A stretch of DNA of 5,350 nucleotides from Bacteroidota bacterium (GCA_022560715.1 JADFSQ010000165.1:1-5350); one strand, 5' to 3'; positions 1 to 5,136 are shown, counted from the first letter of the stretch. The notes: a model not told the origin generated them from the sequence alone. Numbers and translations are program-made.

Positions 1-40
1 CTATATGAATAATTTTCCGTGTTGGTAAATCGTTTGGCAT
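1..40 (-). CDS. dinB: DNA polymerase IV, N-terminal start only (partial)
   Basis: Reading the minus strand from the ATG at 40-38 gives 13 codons, MPNDLPTRKIIHI, and the next base (G) is compatible with the Asp that follows in the family. Y-family translesion polymerases of the DinB type start with a short leader followed by RKIIHIDMDAFYASVE, where the first Asp is a catalytic metal ligand. The visible part matches this leader up to just before that Asp. DinB performs error-prone lesion bypass and is usually stress-induced. The gene runs off the left edge, so no catalytic residue is visible and the call rests on about eight diagnostic residues. The start is divergent from the CYTH gene, with a 104-base intergenic gap. 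Confidence 0.68.
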   Translation of the reverse strand, partial: MPNDLPTRKIIHI

Positions 41-60
41 AGTGTAAATTTATAACTTTA
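33..60 (+). promoter_or_regulatory. Candidate Bacteroidetes-type promoter for the CYTH gene
   Basis: TTTG at 33-36 is followed after 16 bases by TAACTTTA at 53-60, resembling the -33 TTTG / -7 TAnnTTTG pattern of Bacteroidetes sigma-A promoters, with the last base of the -7 box deviating. The gap is slightly shorter than usual and the -33 part overlaps the first codons of the divergent dinB gene. If used, the CYTH transcript would have a leader of roughly 75-80 bases that includes the inverted repeat at 121-138. Such short motifs are frequent in AT-rich DNA, so this is weak. Confidence 0.25.
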
Positions 61-120
61 AAACAAAAGTTAGGTCGAGAGTTTTCTTAAAAGAATATAT
101 ATTGAGAGCGATTAAAAAGA

Positions 121-138
121 TTTCCGTTTTCACGGAAA
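121..138 (+). repeat. Inverted repeat (7-bp arms, 4-base loop) just before the CYTH start codon
   Basis: TTTCCGT (121-127) and ACGGAAA (132-138) are perfect inverted arms around TTTC, ending six bases before the ATG at 145. In RNA this would be a small hairpin next to the translation start; in DNA it could be a dimeric regulator site. There is no T-run after it and it precedes a gene, so it is not a terminator for CYTH. Which function applies cannot be told from sequence. Confidence 0.55.
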
Positions 139-144
139 GTAAAT

Positions 145-615
145 ATGATAGAAATAGAACGTAAATTTTTAGTGAGGTCTAAAAGTTTTAAAGCTGAAGC
201 ATTTAATAAAACACGAATTATACAAGGTTTTTTAAATACAGATAAAGAACGAACAGTACGTGTTAGACTAAAAGGAGATAAGGGATTTATAACAGTTAAA
301 GGAAAATCGAATAACAGTGGATTATCGCGTTTTGAATGGGAAAAAGAAATTTCTAAAACTGATGCTGAGTCACTTTTAAAACTCTGCGAAAAAGGGATTA
401 TTGAAAAAATTCGCTATGAAATAAAAGTAGAACAACACATTTTTGAAGTCGATGAATTTTCTGGAGATAACGAAGGATTAATAATTGCCGAAGTTGAGCT
501 AAACTCTGAAGATGAAACATTCATAAAACCAGATTGGTTAGGAGAAGAAGTTACAGGGCAAATTAAATATTACAACTCACAATTAAGCAAGCTACCATTT
601 AATACGTGGAAATAA
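145..615 (+). CDS. CYTH domain protein (inorganic triphosphatase / class IV adenylate cyclase-like)
   Basis: The 156-residue product is a complete single CYTH (triphosphate tunnel metalloenzyme) domain. Visible signature: the ExExK motif at the very N-terminus (E3, E5, K7 in MIEIERKFLV), basic residues of the tunnel at R39/R41 (RVRLK) and K52/K54 (TVKGK), E64/E66 in the FEWEKEI strand, K88/R90, D103 in EVDEF, and the metal-binding acidic pair E116/E118 in AEVEL. Family members bind triphosphates with divalent metal inside a beta-barrel; small bacterial ones characterised so far mainly hydrolyse inorganic tripolyphosphate, while others make cAMP. I infer a cytoplasmic tripolyphosphatase-like activity, but the substrate is not determinable. 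The ATG at 145 places the motif at residues 3-7, as expected. The gene ends 5 bases from the convergent ABM gene, with no obvious terminator hairpin between them. Confidence 0.92.
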   Translation: MIEIERKFLVRSKSFKAEAFNKTRIIQGFLNTDKERTVRVRLKGDKGFITVKGKSNNSGLSRFEWEKEISKTDAESLLKLCEKGIIEKIRYEIKVEQHIFEVDEFSGDNEGLIIAEVELNSEDETFIKPDWLGEEVTGQIKYYNSQLSKLPFNTWK

Positions 616-620
616 ATACT

Positions 621-935
621 TCATAAACCATTAAACTCGTATTCACGCTCAACTTTGCAAATTCTCACATTATACCAACTATACCATTTGTTTCTCCCTT
701 TTTTTTGAGCTAATAGATGTTCACTTTGTTGCTTCCAGTTTTTAATAGCCTCTAAAGTTGTCCAATAGCTAACAGTAATCCCAATTTCACTTCTTGCGCT
801 ATCTACACCAAGAAATCCATCTTGCAGTTTAGCAAGATTTTCCATTAGTTCTGCCATTTCTTGATATCCTTTAATTTTTTCAGTTTGTGTCGAAGTAAAG
901 ATAACTGCATAGTATGGTATATTTTTTTGGTTCAT
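621..935 (-). CDS. Antibiotic biosynthesis monooxygenase (ABM) family protein
   Basis: This 104-residue protein has the size and pattern of a single ferredoxin-like ABM/dimeric alpha-beta barrel domain. The segments YYAVIFTSTQTE (8-19), GFLGVDSARSEIGITVSYW (about 40-58) and the helix with AIKNWKQQSEHLLAQKKGR (63-81), then WYNVRICKVEREY, closely resemble the YqjZ-like subgroup of COG2329 as I remember it. Proteins of this fold include heme-degrading monooxygenases and quinol or polyketide monooxygenases that need no cofactor; for this subgroup no substrate is established, so I do not assign one. There is no signal peptide, so it should be cytoplasmic and probably dimeric. It is transcribed alone, convergent with CYTH and divergent from the T9SS gene. 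A LacI-type palindrome lies about 18 bases upstream of its ATG and may control it. Confidence 0.85.
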   Translation of the reverse strand: MNQKNIPYYAVIFTSTQTEKIKGYQEMAELMENLAKLQDGFLGVDSARSEIGITVSYWTTLEAIKNWKQQSEHLLAQKKGRNKWYSWYNVRICKVEREYEFNGL

Positions 936-952
936 AGTTCATCTATAATTTT

Positions 953-968
953 ACGCAATCGTTTGCGC
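953..968. promoter_or_regulatory. LacI/PurR-type operator-like palindrome
   Basis: ACGCAATCGTTTGCGC at 953-968 contains CGCAAT|CG-centred symmetry: CGCAATC and GTTTGCG (954-967) are inverted copies with a single mismatched position on each side of the central CG. This is the classic shape of LacI-family operators (GCAAnCGnTTGC with central CpG, as for PurR and CcpA-like sites). It lies 18 bases upstream of the ABM start and about 78 bases upstream of the divergent T9SS protein gene. A site so close to the ABM start would most naturally repress that gene. No LacI-family gene is in the window. Binding is inference; the palindrome itself is directly visible. Confidence 0.5.
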
Positions 969-1045
969 ATACATTCCTGACTAAAATTTTGGTCTAATAT
1001 AGAGAATAACACTTGTTTATTAGTGATTATACTTATATTTAAAAC

Positions 1046-2923
1046 GTGAAATCGTTTACAAATACCAATTATTTAATTGCATTTATTTTTATAGTTTTTT
1101 CAACTTTAAAACTACAAGCACAACTTGGGTTTTGTGGTGGAAACTCTGGAGATCCAATATTTGAAGAAACCTTTGGAACAGGAACAGTTAATGGTCCACA
1201 ATTACCCGCAGGAACAACGACGTATAATTTTACTACTGGCGCACCTGATGATGGTGATTATACAATTTCGAATTCAACAGCCTATTTCGATTGGCATGAC
1301 ACTCCAGACCATACGCCAAACGATATTGATGGTAAAAGCTTGATAGTTAATGCCGATTTTACTGCAGGTGAATTTTACAGGACAACAATTTCCGGGCTTT
1401 GTGAAAACACATCTTACGAATTTTCTTCGTGGTTAATTAATTTACTTCCGAGTTCAGGTTGTGGAGGTAATGGGATTCCTATAAACGTGAGGTTCGAAAT
1501 TTGGGATAATTCAGATACTAGTTTATTGGCATCTGGAGACACTGGAGATATTGAAGCAAGCGCAACAGCAATTTGGGAAAAATATGGTTTAGTTTTTCAA
1601 ACCTTGCCTAGCCAAACATCTATAATTCTTAAAATGATAAATAATGGTGTTGGTGGGTGTGGCAATGATCTTGCGATAGACGATATTGTGTTTAAAACCT
1701 GTGGGGATTTAATAACAATTACAGACACAGTAAACAATTCAAACCTCTATATATGCGAAAACGAAACAGCGTTTTCTACTACACTTACAGCGACTCCTGA
1801 TTTTTCAATTTTTACAACTCATTTTTATCAATGGCAACAAAGTTTAGATGGCATTAATTGGACAGATATTTTAGGAGAAACAAATCAAACATATATTACA
1901 CCATTGTTGAACAGCAATATCTTTTACAGAGTAAAAGTAGCTGAAGATGTTATTAATTTATCTAATTCCCTATGCAATTCTTTGTCCGAAGTTTTCGAAG
2001 TTAGTATTATTCCTCTACCTGATGCGCCAATTAGTAATGGGAATCTTATTGTTTGCGAAAATTCTAACGAAGCTTTTGCAGTAACTGTTCCTAATGGCAT
2101 AACAGTTAATTGGTATGACGAAGCAGTTGGCGGAAATCTGCTTTTATCAGGTAGTACGTCTTTTATTCCAGATGTATCTGGCATATATTATGCTGAAGCC
2201 AAAACGATAAATGGCAGTTGTTTATCTATTGTAAGAACTCCATTACAAATAGATTTTATAGAAATTCCACAAGTAGTTGACGAAGAATTAAGTTTTTGTG
2301 AAAACGAAGAGATCACCTTATCAGCAGATGTAGATAATGTAGAATACTTTTGGAGTACAGGTGCAATTACTTCAGAAATAATAGTAGATGAACCTGGAAT
2401 TTATACAGTTGAAGTTACAAACAATGAAGGCTGTTCTAACATTAAAACAATTACGCTAACTCAAATAGATGCGCCAATAATTGAAAGTGTAAATTCAGAG
2501 GGAAACTCTATTATTGTAACCACTTTAAATTTTGGTGATTTTGAATATTCTTTTGACGGAATATTATACCAATCCAGCAACGTTTTTTTAGCTGTTGAAG
2601 GAGGATTATACACCATTTATGTTCGAGAACTAAATGGCTGTGGAATAGTGACTCAAGACATTTTGCATTTTGTGATTCCCAGATTTTTCACGCCAAATGG
2701 AGACAATAAAAATGAAACATTTAACCTTAAAGGCATTGAGTATTTCAGCACTTCTGAAGTGTTTATTTTTGACCGTTATGGAAAACTTTTAAAAGCTTCT
2801 AAAAACACAGCTTTTGTTTGGGATGGAACATTTAATAACAAACTATTACCAACTGCAGATTATTGGTATATTATTAAAATTGATGGCAAAGAATTTAAAG
2901 GACATTTTACTTTAAAAAGATAG
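1046..2923 (+). CDS. Secreted multidomain protein with Ig/PKD-like repeats and T9SS type B C-terminal sorting domain
   Basis: This 625-residue protein starts at GTG (1046); an in-frame TAA at 1040-1042 rules out any upstream start and no in-frame ATG lies within the signal region. Residues 1-25 form a signal peptide ending at LQA|Q. Residues about 37-219 resemble a jelly-roll, carbohydrate-binding-like domain, with several Cys and a closing LAIDDIVF strand. Then follow Ig-like modules at about 224-322 (YQWQQSLDGINWTDI) and 325-404 (WYDEAVGGN...GIYYAEA, as in the Ig-like domains associated with this sorting signal). A PKD-like module (408-474, YFWSTGA...GIYTVEV) and a related one (475-545) come next. 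The C-terminus (about 546-625) begins FFTPNGDNKNETF and has the features of the gliding-motility-associated type B sorting domain, which directs export by the type IX secretion system. No catalytic domain is recognised; I infer an adhesin or substrate-binding surface/extracellular protein. It is monocistronic and ends in the convergent region with the DUF559 gene. Confidence 0.9.
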   Translation: MKSFTNTNYLIAFIFIVFSTLKLQAQLGFCGGNSGDPIFEETFGTGTVNGPQLPAGTTTYNFTTGAPDDGDYTISNSTAYFDWHDTPDHTPNDIDGKSLIVNADFTAGEFYRTTISGLCENTSYEFSSWLINLLPSSGCGGNGIPINVRFEIWDNSDTSLLASGDTGDIEASATAIWEKYGLVFQTLPSQTSIILKMINNGVGGCGNDLAIDDIVFKTCGDLITITDTVNNSNLYICENETAFSTTLTATPDFSIFTTHFYQWQQSLDGINWTDILGETNQTYITPLLNSNIFYRVKVAEDVINLSNSLCNSLSEVFEVSIIPLPDAPISNGNLIVCENSNEAFAVTVPNGITVNWYDEAVGGNLLLSGSTSFIPDVSGIYYAEAKTINGSCLSIVRTPLQIDFIEIPQVVDEELSFCENEEITLSADVDNVEYFWSTGAITSEIIVDEPGIYTVEVTNNEGCSNIKTITLTQIDAPIIESVNSEGNSIIVTTLNFGDFEYSFDGILYQSSNVFLAVEGGLYTIYVRELNGCGIVTQDILHFVIPRFFTPNGDNKNETFNLKGIEYFSTSEVFIFDRYGKLLKASKNTAFVWDGTFNNKLLPTADYWYIIKIDGKEFKGHFTLKR

Positions 2924-2925
2924 TG

Positions 2926-2936
2926 TTTACTCCTTA
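2926..2936 (+). repeat. Left copy of an 11-base direct repeat flanking the DUF559 region
   Basis: TTTACTCCTTA at 2926-2936, three bases after the stop codon of the T9SS protein gene, is identical to 3468-3478 on the other side of the DUF559 gene. The match stops at exactly 11 bases in both directions. It might be a target-site duplication from insertion of the intervening DNA, or a coincidence in AT-rich sequence. Confidence 0.45.
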
Positions 2937-2983
2937 ATTATTATAATTTTGACGATTTCGGGAAGAATTTAATCATAAATTTT

Positions 2984-2992
2984 GTCTTTGCC
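2984..2992 (+). repeat. Left arm of a 9-base inverted repeat around the DUF559 gene
   Basis: GTCTTTGCC at 2984-2992 is the reverse complement of GGCAAAGAC at 3455-3463. The arms lie outside the DUF559 coding region on both sides but at unequal distances from the 11-base direct repeats (47 bases on the left, 4 on the right), so this is not a clean terminal inverted repeat. The surrounding CTTTGCCTTTGCGC text resembles a dispersed intergenic repeat that I recall from Bacteroidetes genomes; this is memory, not a search result. Confidence 0.3.
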
Positions 2993-3008
2993 TTTGCGCT
3001 TTCCCTCA

Positions 3009-3022
3009 ATCCCTAAAGGGAT
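3009..3022. repeat. Palindrome ATCCCTAAAGGGAT at the 3' end of the DUF559 gene
   Basis: ATCCC and GGGAT (3009-3013, 3018-3022) pair around TAAA, and the innermost T-A could pair too. It overlaps the DUF559 stop codon (TAG, minus strand 3015-3013) and on that strand is followed by TGAGGGAAAG. It may act as a transcription end or barrier between two convergent genes, or be a REP-like palindrome that travels with DUF559 genes. There is no T-tract adjacent on either strand, so it is not a canonical intrinsic terminator. Confidence 0.4.
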
Positions 3023-3405
3023 GTCTGCAGTAATAAGGCGTTTATTTTGTTGATGACATTTTGTTGGTTGTTTAAAATGTCTTTATTAGTAAATCTTATT
3101 TCAGTTATATCAATGCTTTTTAAATAGTTGGTTCGTTCTCTATCTTTTTCTTTTTGTTCCATTTTAAGATGATAATCTCCATCTATTTCTATTGAAATCT
3201 TTAATTTATGACAATAAAAATCAAGTATATAAATATGTATTGGATGTTGTCTTCTAAATTTAAAACCATCAGGTTTTGTTTTTAAATAATCCCAAAGAAT
3301 TATTTCTGTTTCTGTCATATCTAATCTTAATTTGGCTGCATTTTTAAAAATTTGAGGAGTAGCTCCACAATGCATACCAGACATATTTAGCTCATTTTTC
3401 TTCAT
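3013..3405 (-). CDS. DUF559 (VSR-like) endonuclease-fold protein
   Basis: This 130-residue protein is a stand-alone DUF559 domain, related in fold to very-short-patch-repair (Vsr) and other restriction-endonuclease-like nucleases. Family landmarks in order: KLRLDMTETEIILWDYL (25-41), the KFRRQHPI motif (49-56), LDFYC with D62, the acidic IEIDGDYH segment (E73, D75, H79) matching the usual VElDGgqH, and RFTNKDIL (104-111). These acidic residues and the His are those expected for a metal-dependent nuclease, so it looks intact. The biological role of these small proteins is not established. The N-terminus is uncertain: M11 (MHCGATPQIF) resembles the usual family start better than M1, with M8 as a third option. 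The gene sits between the 3' ends of two convergent genes and between matching 11-base repeats, suggesting an insertion. Confidence 0.88.
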   Translation of the reverse strand: MKKNELNMSGMHCGATPQIFKNAAKLRLDMTETEIILWDYLKTKPDGFKFRRQHPIHIYILDFYCHKLKISIEIDGDYHLKMEQKEKDRERTNYLKSIDITEIRFTNKDILNNQQNVINKINALLLQTSL

Positions 3406-3454
3406 TTACAATATAATTCTTTTCAAGATAGAATAAGCCACCCTTTATGGTTTG

Positions 3455-3463
3455 GGCAAAGAC
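3455..3463 (-). repeat. Right arm of the 9-base inverted repeat around the DUF559 gene
   Basis: GGCAAAGAC at 3455-3463 is the reverse complement of 2984-2992. It lies four bases inside the right copy of the 11-base direct repeat and about 50 bases upstream of the DUF559 start. Significance is uncertain because 9-base matches are not rare at this distance. Confidence 0.3.
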
Positions 3464-3467
3464 TTTT

Positions 3468-3478
3468 TTTACTCCTTA
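3468..3478 (+). repeat. Right copy of the 11-base direct repeat flanking the DUF559 region
   Basis: TTTACTCCTTA at 3468-3478 is identical to 2926-2936. It contains the stop codon (TAA, minus strand 3471-3469) and last two-plus codons of the isoaspartyl peptidase gene, so insertion of the DUF559 cassette here would have left that gene's coding end intact. Confidence 0.45.
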
Positions 3479-4524
3479 TAAATCAAAACTTCTAATTCTC
3501 CTTTATCATTCATGGTAGCTCTATACATCCCAGAGGTATTAAATTCTGCAACCATAGTTCCGTATTTATCTACAGCAACAATGCCACCATCGCCACCAAG
3601 TTCTGGCAGTTTTTTCTGAATAACTTCTTGAGCAGCTTCTTTTAATGTCAATCCTTTATAGTCCATCAAAGCGGAAATATCGTGAGCAACCATTGCACGA
3701 ATAAAATATTCGCCCCAACCTGTACTCGAAACGGCACACGTCGCATTATTTGCATAAGTTCCTGCTCCAATTATAGGCGAATCGCCAATTCGTCCCCAAC
3801 GTTTGTTGGTCATTCCTCCTGTTGAAGTTCCTGCTGCAAGGTTTCCATCTTTGTCGAGGGCAACACAACCAACTGTACCGAATTTTGAATCTTTAATATC
3901 TGGATCGTAAAACACAGCTTTTGCATCAAGTTTTTGCTTTGCGCTTTCTTTTTCTTTTATAAGTTGTAAGGAGTTAAACCTACTTTCTGTATAAAAATAA
4001 CTTGGATCCACAATTTGTAAGCCTTGTTCTTCGGCAAAAGTTTCAGCGCCTTTTCCTGATAACATCACATGAGGAGAATTTTCCATAACAGCTCTCGCCA
4101 AGTTTATAGGATTTTTAACCGTTGTTGTTCCTGCCGAAGCTCCAGCATTTAATGTTTTACCATCCATAATTGAAGTATCATGTTCATTAGTTCCTGCATT
4201 GGTAAAAACCGCACCTTTTCCAGCATTAAAAAGCGGAGAATCTTCTAATACATTGATGGTTTTTTGAACAGCATCTAAACTGCTTCCTCCATTTTTTAGA
4301 ATTGTATAACCAACCCGAATTGCTTCTTCAAGTTTTGTTTTGTAAGCAGCTTCTTTTTCTGAAGTCATGTTTTTTTTCAAGATGGTTCCAGCACCTCCGT
4401 GAATGATAATTGCAAATTCAGCTTTTGAAGGCTGTGATTCTGAAGCTGTCTTTACTTCTGTTTCAGTATTAATACACGATGAAAAAGTTAGTAAAAAGGA
4501 GCATAAATAAATGATTTTTTTCAT
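3469..4524 (-). CDS. Isoaspartyl peptidase / L-asparaginase (Ntn-hydrolase), lipoprotein
   Basis: This 351-residue protein is a plant-type asparaginase precursor. Members autocleave into alpha and beta chains and hydrolyse isoaspartyl dipeptides and L-asparagine. Visible motifs: HGGAG at 42-46, the autocleavage site G216|T217 in KFGTVGC with T217 as the expected N-terminal nucleophile, and the beta-chain block 235-257 from TGGMTNK to GAGTYAN. R245 and D248 have the same three-residue spacing as the substrate-binding Arg and Asp of E. coli IaaA; T268-G269 correspond to its oxyanion-hole Thr-Gly, and GGDGG is at 310-314. Residues 1-17 (MKKIIYLCSFLLTFSSC) form a lipoprotein signal with the lipobox Cys at 17, followed by a polar linker, so the enzyme should be membrane-anchored outside the cytoplasm. 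No clear surface-export motif follows Cys17, so a periplasmic-facing location is more likely, by inference. Length is normal once the signal and linker are subtracted. It is divergent from the aldehyde dehydrogenase gene. Confidence 0.95.
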   Translation of the reverse strand: MKKIIYLCSFLLTFSSCINTETEVKTASESQPSKAEFAIIIHGGAGTILKKNMTSEKEAAYKTKLEEAIRVGYTILKNGGSSLDAVQKTINVLEDSPLFNAGKGAVFTNAGTNEHDTSIMDGKTLNAGASAGTTTVKNPINLARAVMENSPHVMLSGKGAETFAEEQGLQIVDPSYFYTESRFNSLQLIKEKESAKQKLDAKAVFYDPDIKDSKFGTVGCVALDKDGNLAAGTSTGGMTNKRWGRIGDSPIIGAGTYANNATCAVSSTGWGEYFIRAMVAHDISALMDYKGLTLKEAAQEVIQKKLPELGGDGGIVAVDKYGTMVAEFNTSGMYRATMNDKGELEVLIYKE

Positions 4525-4552
4525 TACAGAATGAATTAAGAAATTGTGTGTT

Positions 4553-4560
4553 TAAAGATA
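4553..4560 (-). promoter_or_regulatory. Candidate -7 box for the isoaspartyl peptidase gene
   Basis: On the minus strand 4560-4553 reads TATCTTTA, matching TAnnTTTG at all but the last base, 28 bases upstream of the ATG. No TTG is present at the expected -33 distance; an 8-base palindrome, TATGCATA (4578-4585), lies there instead. Moderate plausibility because the position relative to the start codon is right. Confidence 0.35.
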
Positions 4561-4582
4561 ATACTTTAGATATAAATTATGC

Positions 4583-4606
4583 ATACTAAAATCTAAAAAT
4601 TAGTAT
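4583..4606. repeat. Inverted repeat in the peptidase/aldehyde dehydrogenase divergent control region
   Basis: ATACTAA (4583-4589) and TTAGTAT (4600-4606) are perfect 7-base inverted arms separated by ten A/T-rich bases. The right arm overlaps the first bases of the candidate -7 box for the aldehyde dehydrogenase gene, and the left arm overlaps TATGCATA at 4578-4585. A regulator bound here could block that promoter. A/T-rich arms make coincidence possible. Confidence 0.35.
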
Positions 4607-4611
4607 CTTCG
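4604..4611 (+). promoter_or_regulatory. Candidate -7 box for the aldehyde dehydrogenase gene
   Basis: TATCTTCG at 4604-4611 matches TAnnTTTG at all but one position and is 34 bases before the ATG at 4646, a typical arrangement in flavobacteria. No TTG is seen near -33. It faces away from the candidate box at 4553-4560, giving a compact divergent promoter pair. Confidence 0.45.
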
Positions 4612-4645
4612 CAACATAAATATAATCAATAAAACACAATTATAT

Positions 4646-4972
4646 ATGCAAGCAGTTGCAACCGATTTTGGAATACAAGAAGCACTTCAACAGTTAGGTG
4701 TAAAAGCTATAAACGAAGGGACTTCAACAGGGTCAAATAATTTTTCTAACGGAGTACTTATAGAATCCTATTCGCCAGTTGATGGACAATTAATTGGAAA
4801 AGTAAAAACCACTACCAAAGAGGATTATGAAAGAATGATGGATGCTGCTACTTCAGCATTTAAAATTTGGAGAATAATGCCAGCACCTCAACGTGGCGAA
4901 ATTGTACGTCAGTTTGGAGAAAAGCTACGTGAGAAAAAAGAAGCTTTAGGAAAATTGTTAAAATTTCCTTGA
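4646..4972 (+). CDS. Aldehyde dehydrogenase, ALDH7 type (N-terminal ~104 residues only; broken)
   Basis: The first ~104 codons match the N-terminus of family 7 aldehyde dehydrogenases (ALDH7A1/AmaB, alpha-aminoadipic semialdehyde or piperideine-6-carboxylate dehydrogenase, lysine degradation). The matching stretches are DFGIQEALQQLGVKAINEGT (7-26), ESYSPVDGQLIGKVKT (about 40-55), EDYERMMDAATSAFKIWR and MPAPQRGEIVRQFGEKLREKK, up to EALGKL. Members are about 500 residues long, so the NAD-binding region and the catalytic Cys and Glu are missing here. After about position 4957 the frame only adds LKFP and stops at TGA 4970-4972, where the sequence already belongs to a different gene on the other strand. 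The start at 4646 is convincing and has a fair promoter. The truncation most probably reflects a sequence join, not a natural short protein. ALDH7 versus other ALDH subfamilies is inferred from the N-terminus alone. Confidence 0.82.
   Translation: MQAVATDFGIQEALQQLGVKAINEGTSTGSNNFSNGVLIESYSPVDGQLIGKVKTTTKEDYERMMDAATSAFKIWRIMPAPQRGEIVRQFGEKLREKKEALGKLLKFP
4942..4962. other. Junction 1: aldehyde dehydrogenase to aminotransferase fragment
   Basis: Plus-strand ALDH homology is good through EALGKL (to about 4957). Minus-strand DegT-type homology runs down to at least SSQGNFN (to 4957), and its next codons, NFPKA, still look family-like to about 4942. The two readings overlap by up to about 15-20 bases, suggesting the join occurred at a short stretch of sequence similarity. 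The exact break cannot be placed more finely by eye. Confidence 0.6.
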
Positions 4973-5136
4973 GATGAGTAAGGAGGATTGGTATGCAATG
5001 CGGGCCATTCTTCTCTAGGGTGAATATTTTTAGATACTAGATACTTTTTTAATTCGTCTCTTTTTTCTACTAGAACGTCTACCCAAAGCGGAATTTCATT
5101 TTCATTATAATCAAAAAATTTTATTTGATTTAAATA
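4957..5136 (-). pseudogene. DegT/DnrJ/EryC1/StrS sugar aminotransferase, internal fragment
   Basis: The minus strand has about 60 codons in one open frame that is too short to stand out as an ORF and has no start or stop of its own. It reads YLNQIKFFDY, then IPLWVDVLVEKRDELKKYL, SKNIHPREEWPALHTNPPY and SSQGNFN. This is the C-terminal-domain pattern of PLP-dependent sugar aminotransferases: the PLWVDVLVEKRDEL strand and helix, the 'kkyLvskNI.pRe.wpalH..ppY' segment and the 'qGnF..A' ending. Such enzymes make amino sugars for O-antigen, capsule or glycoprotein glycans. The PLP lysine region is not included. Codon use is AT-rich, like the flavobacterial part. Both ends are abrupt, so I read it as a displaced piece of a gene inserted by a chimeric join. 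Confidence 0.75.

Noticed and set aside
981..1045. Promoter for the T9SS protein gene (TTTG at 988-991 with a downstream TAACACTTG)
   Set aside because: The internal spacing of the downstream box does not fit TAnnTTTG, and no better box was found, so no promoter is called.
1125..1343. Plus-strand ORF of 72 codons inside the T9SS protein gene
   Set aside because: It is an alternative frame of a well-supported gene; its sequence is low-complexity and resembles no family.
1924..2184. Minus-strand ORF of 86 codons inside the T9SS protein gene
   Set aside because: It lies antisense to confidently coding Ig-like repeats and has no recognisable motif, so it is a shadow of the real gene.
2936..2948. 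AATTATTATAATT odd palindrome after the T9SS gene as a terminator
   Set aside because: The stem is A/T only with essentially no loop, which would not form a stable RNA hairpin, and the following T-run is short.
3009..3022. ATCCCTAAAGGGAT as an intrinsic terminator
   Set aside because: The stem is short and no T-tract follows on either strand; kept only as a palindrome of unknown role.
3411..3471. Open minus-strand stretch upstream of the DUF559 start (reads roughly KVFAQTIKGG...)
   Set aside because: About 25 codons with no start codon, ending at a stop before the gene and matching no family; judged to be chance openness.
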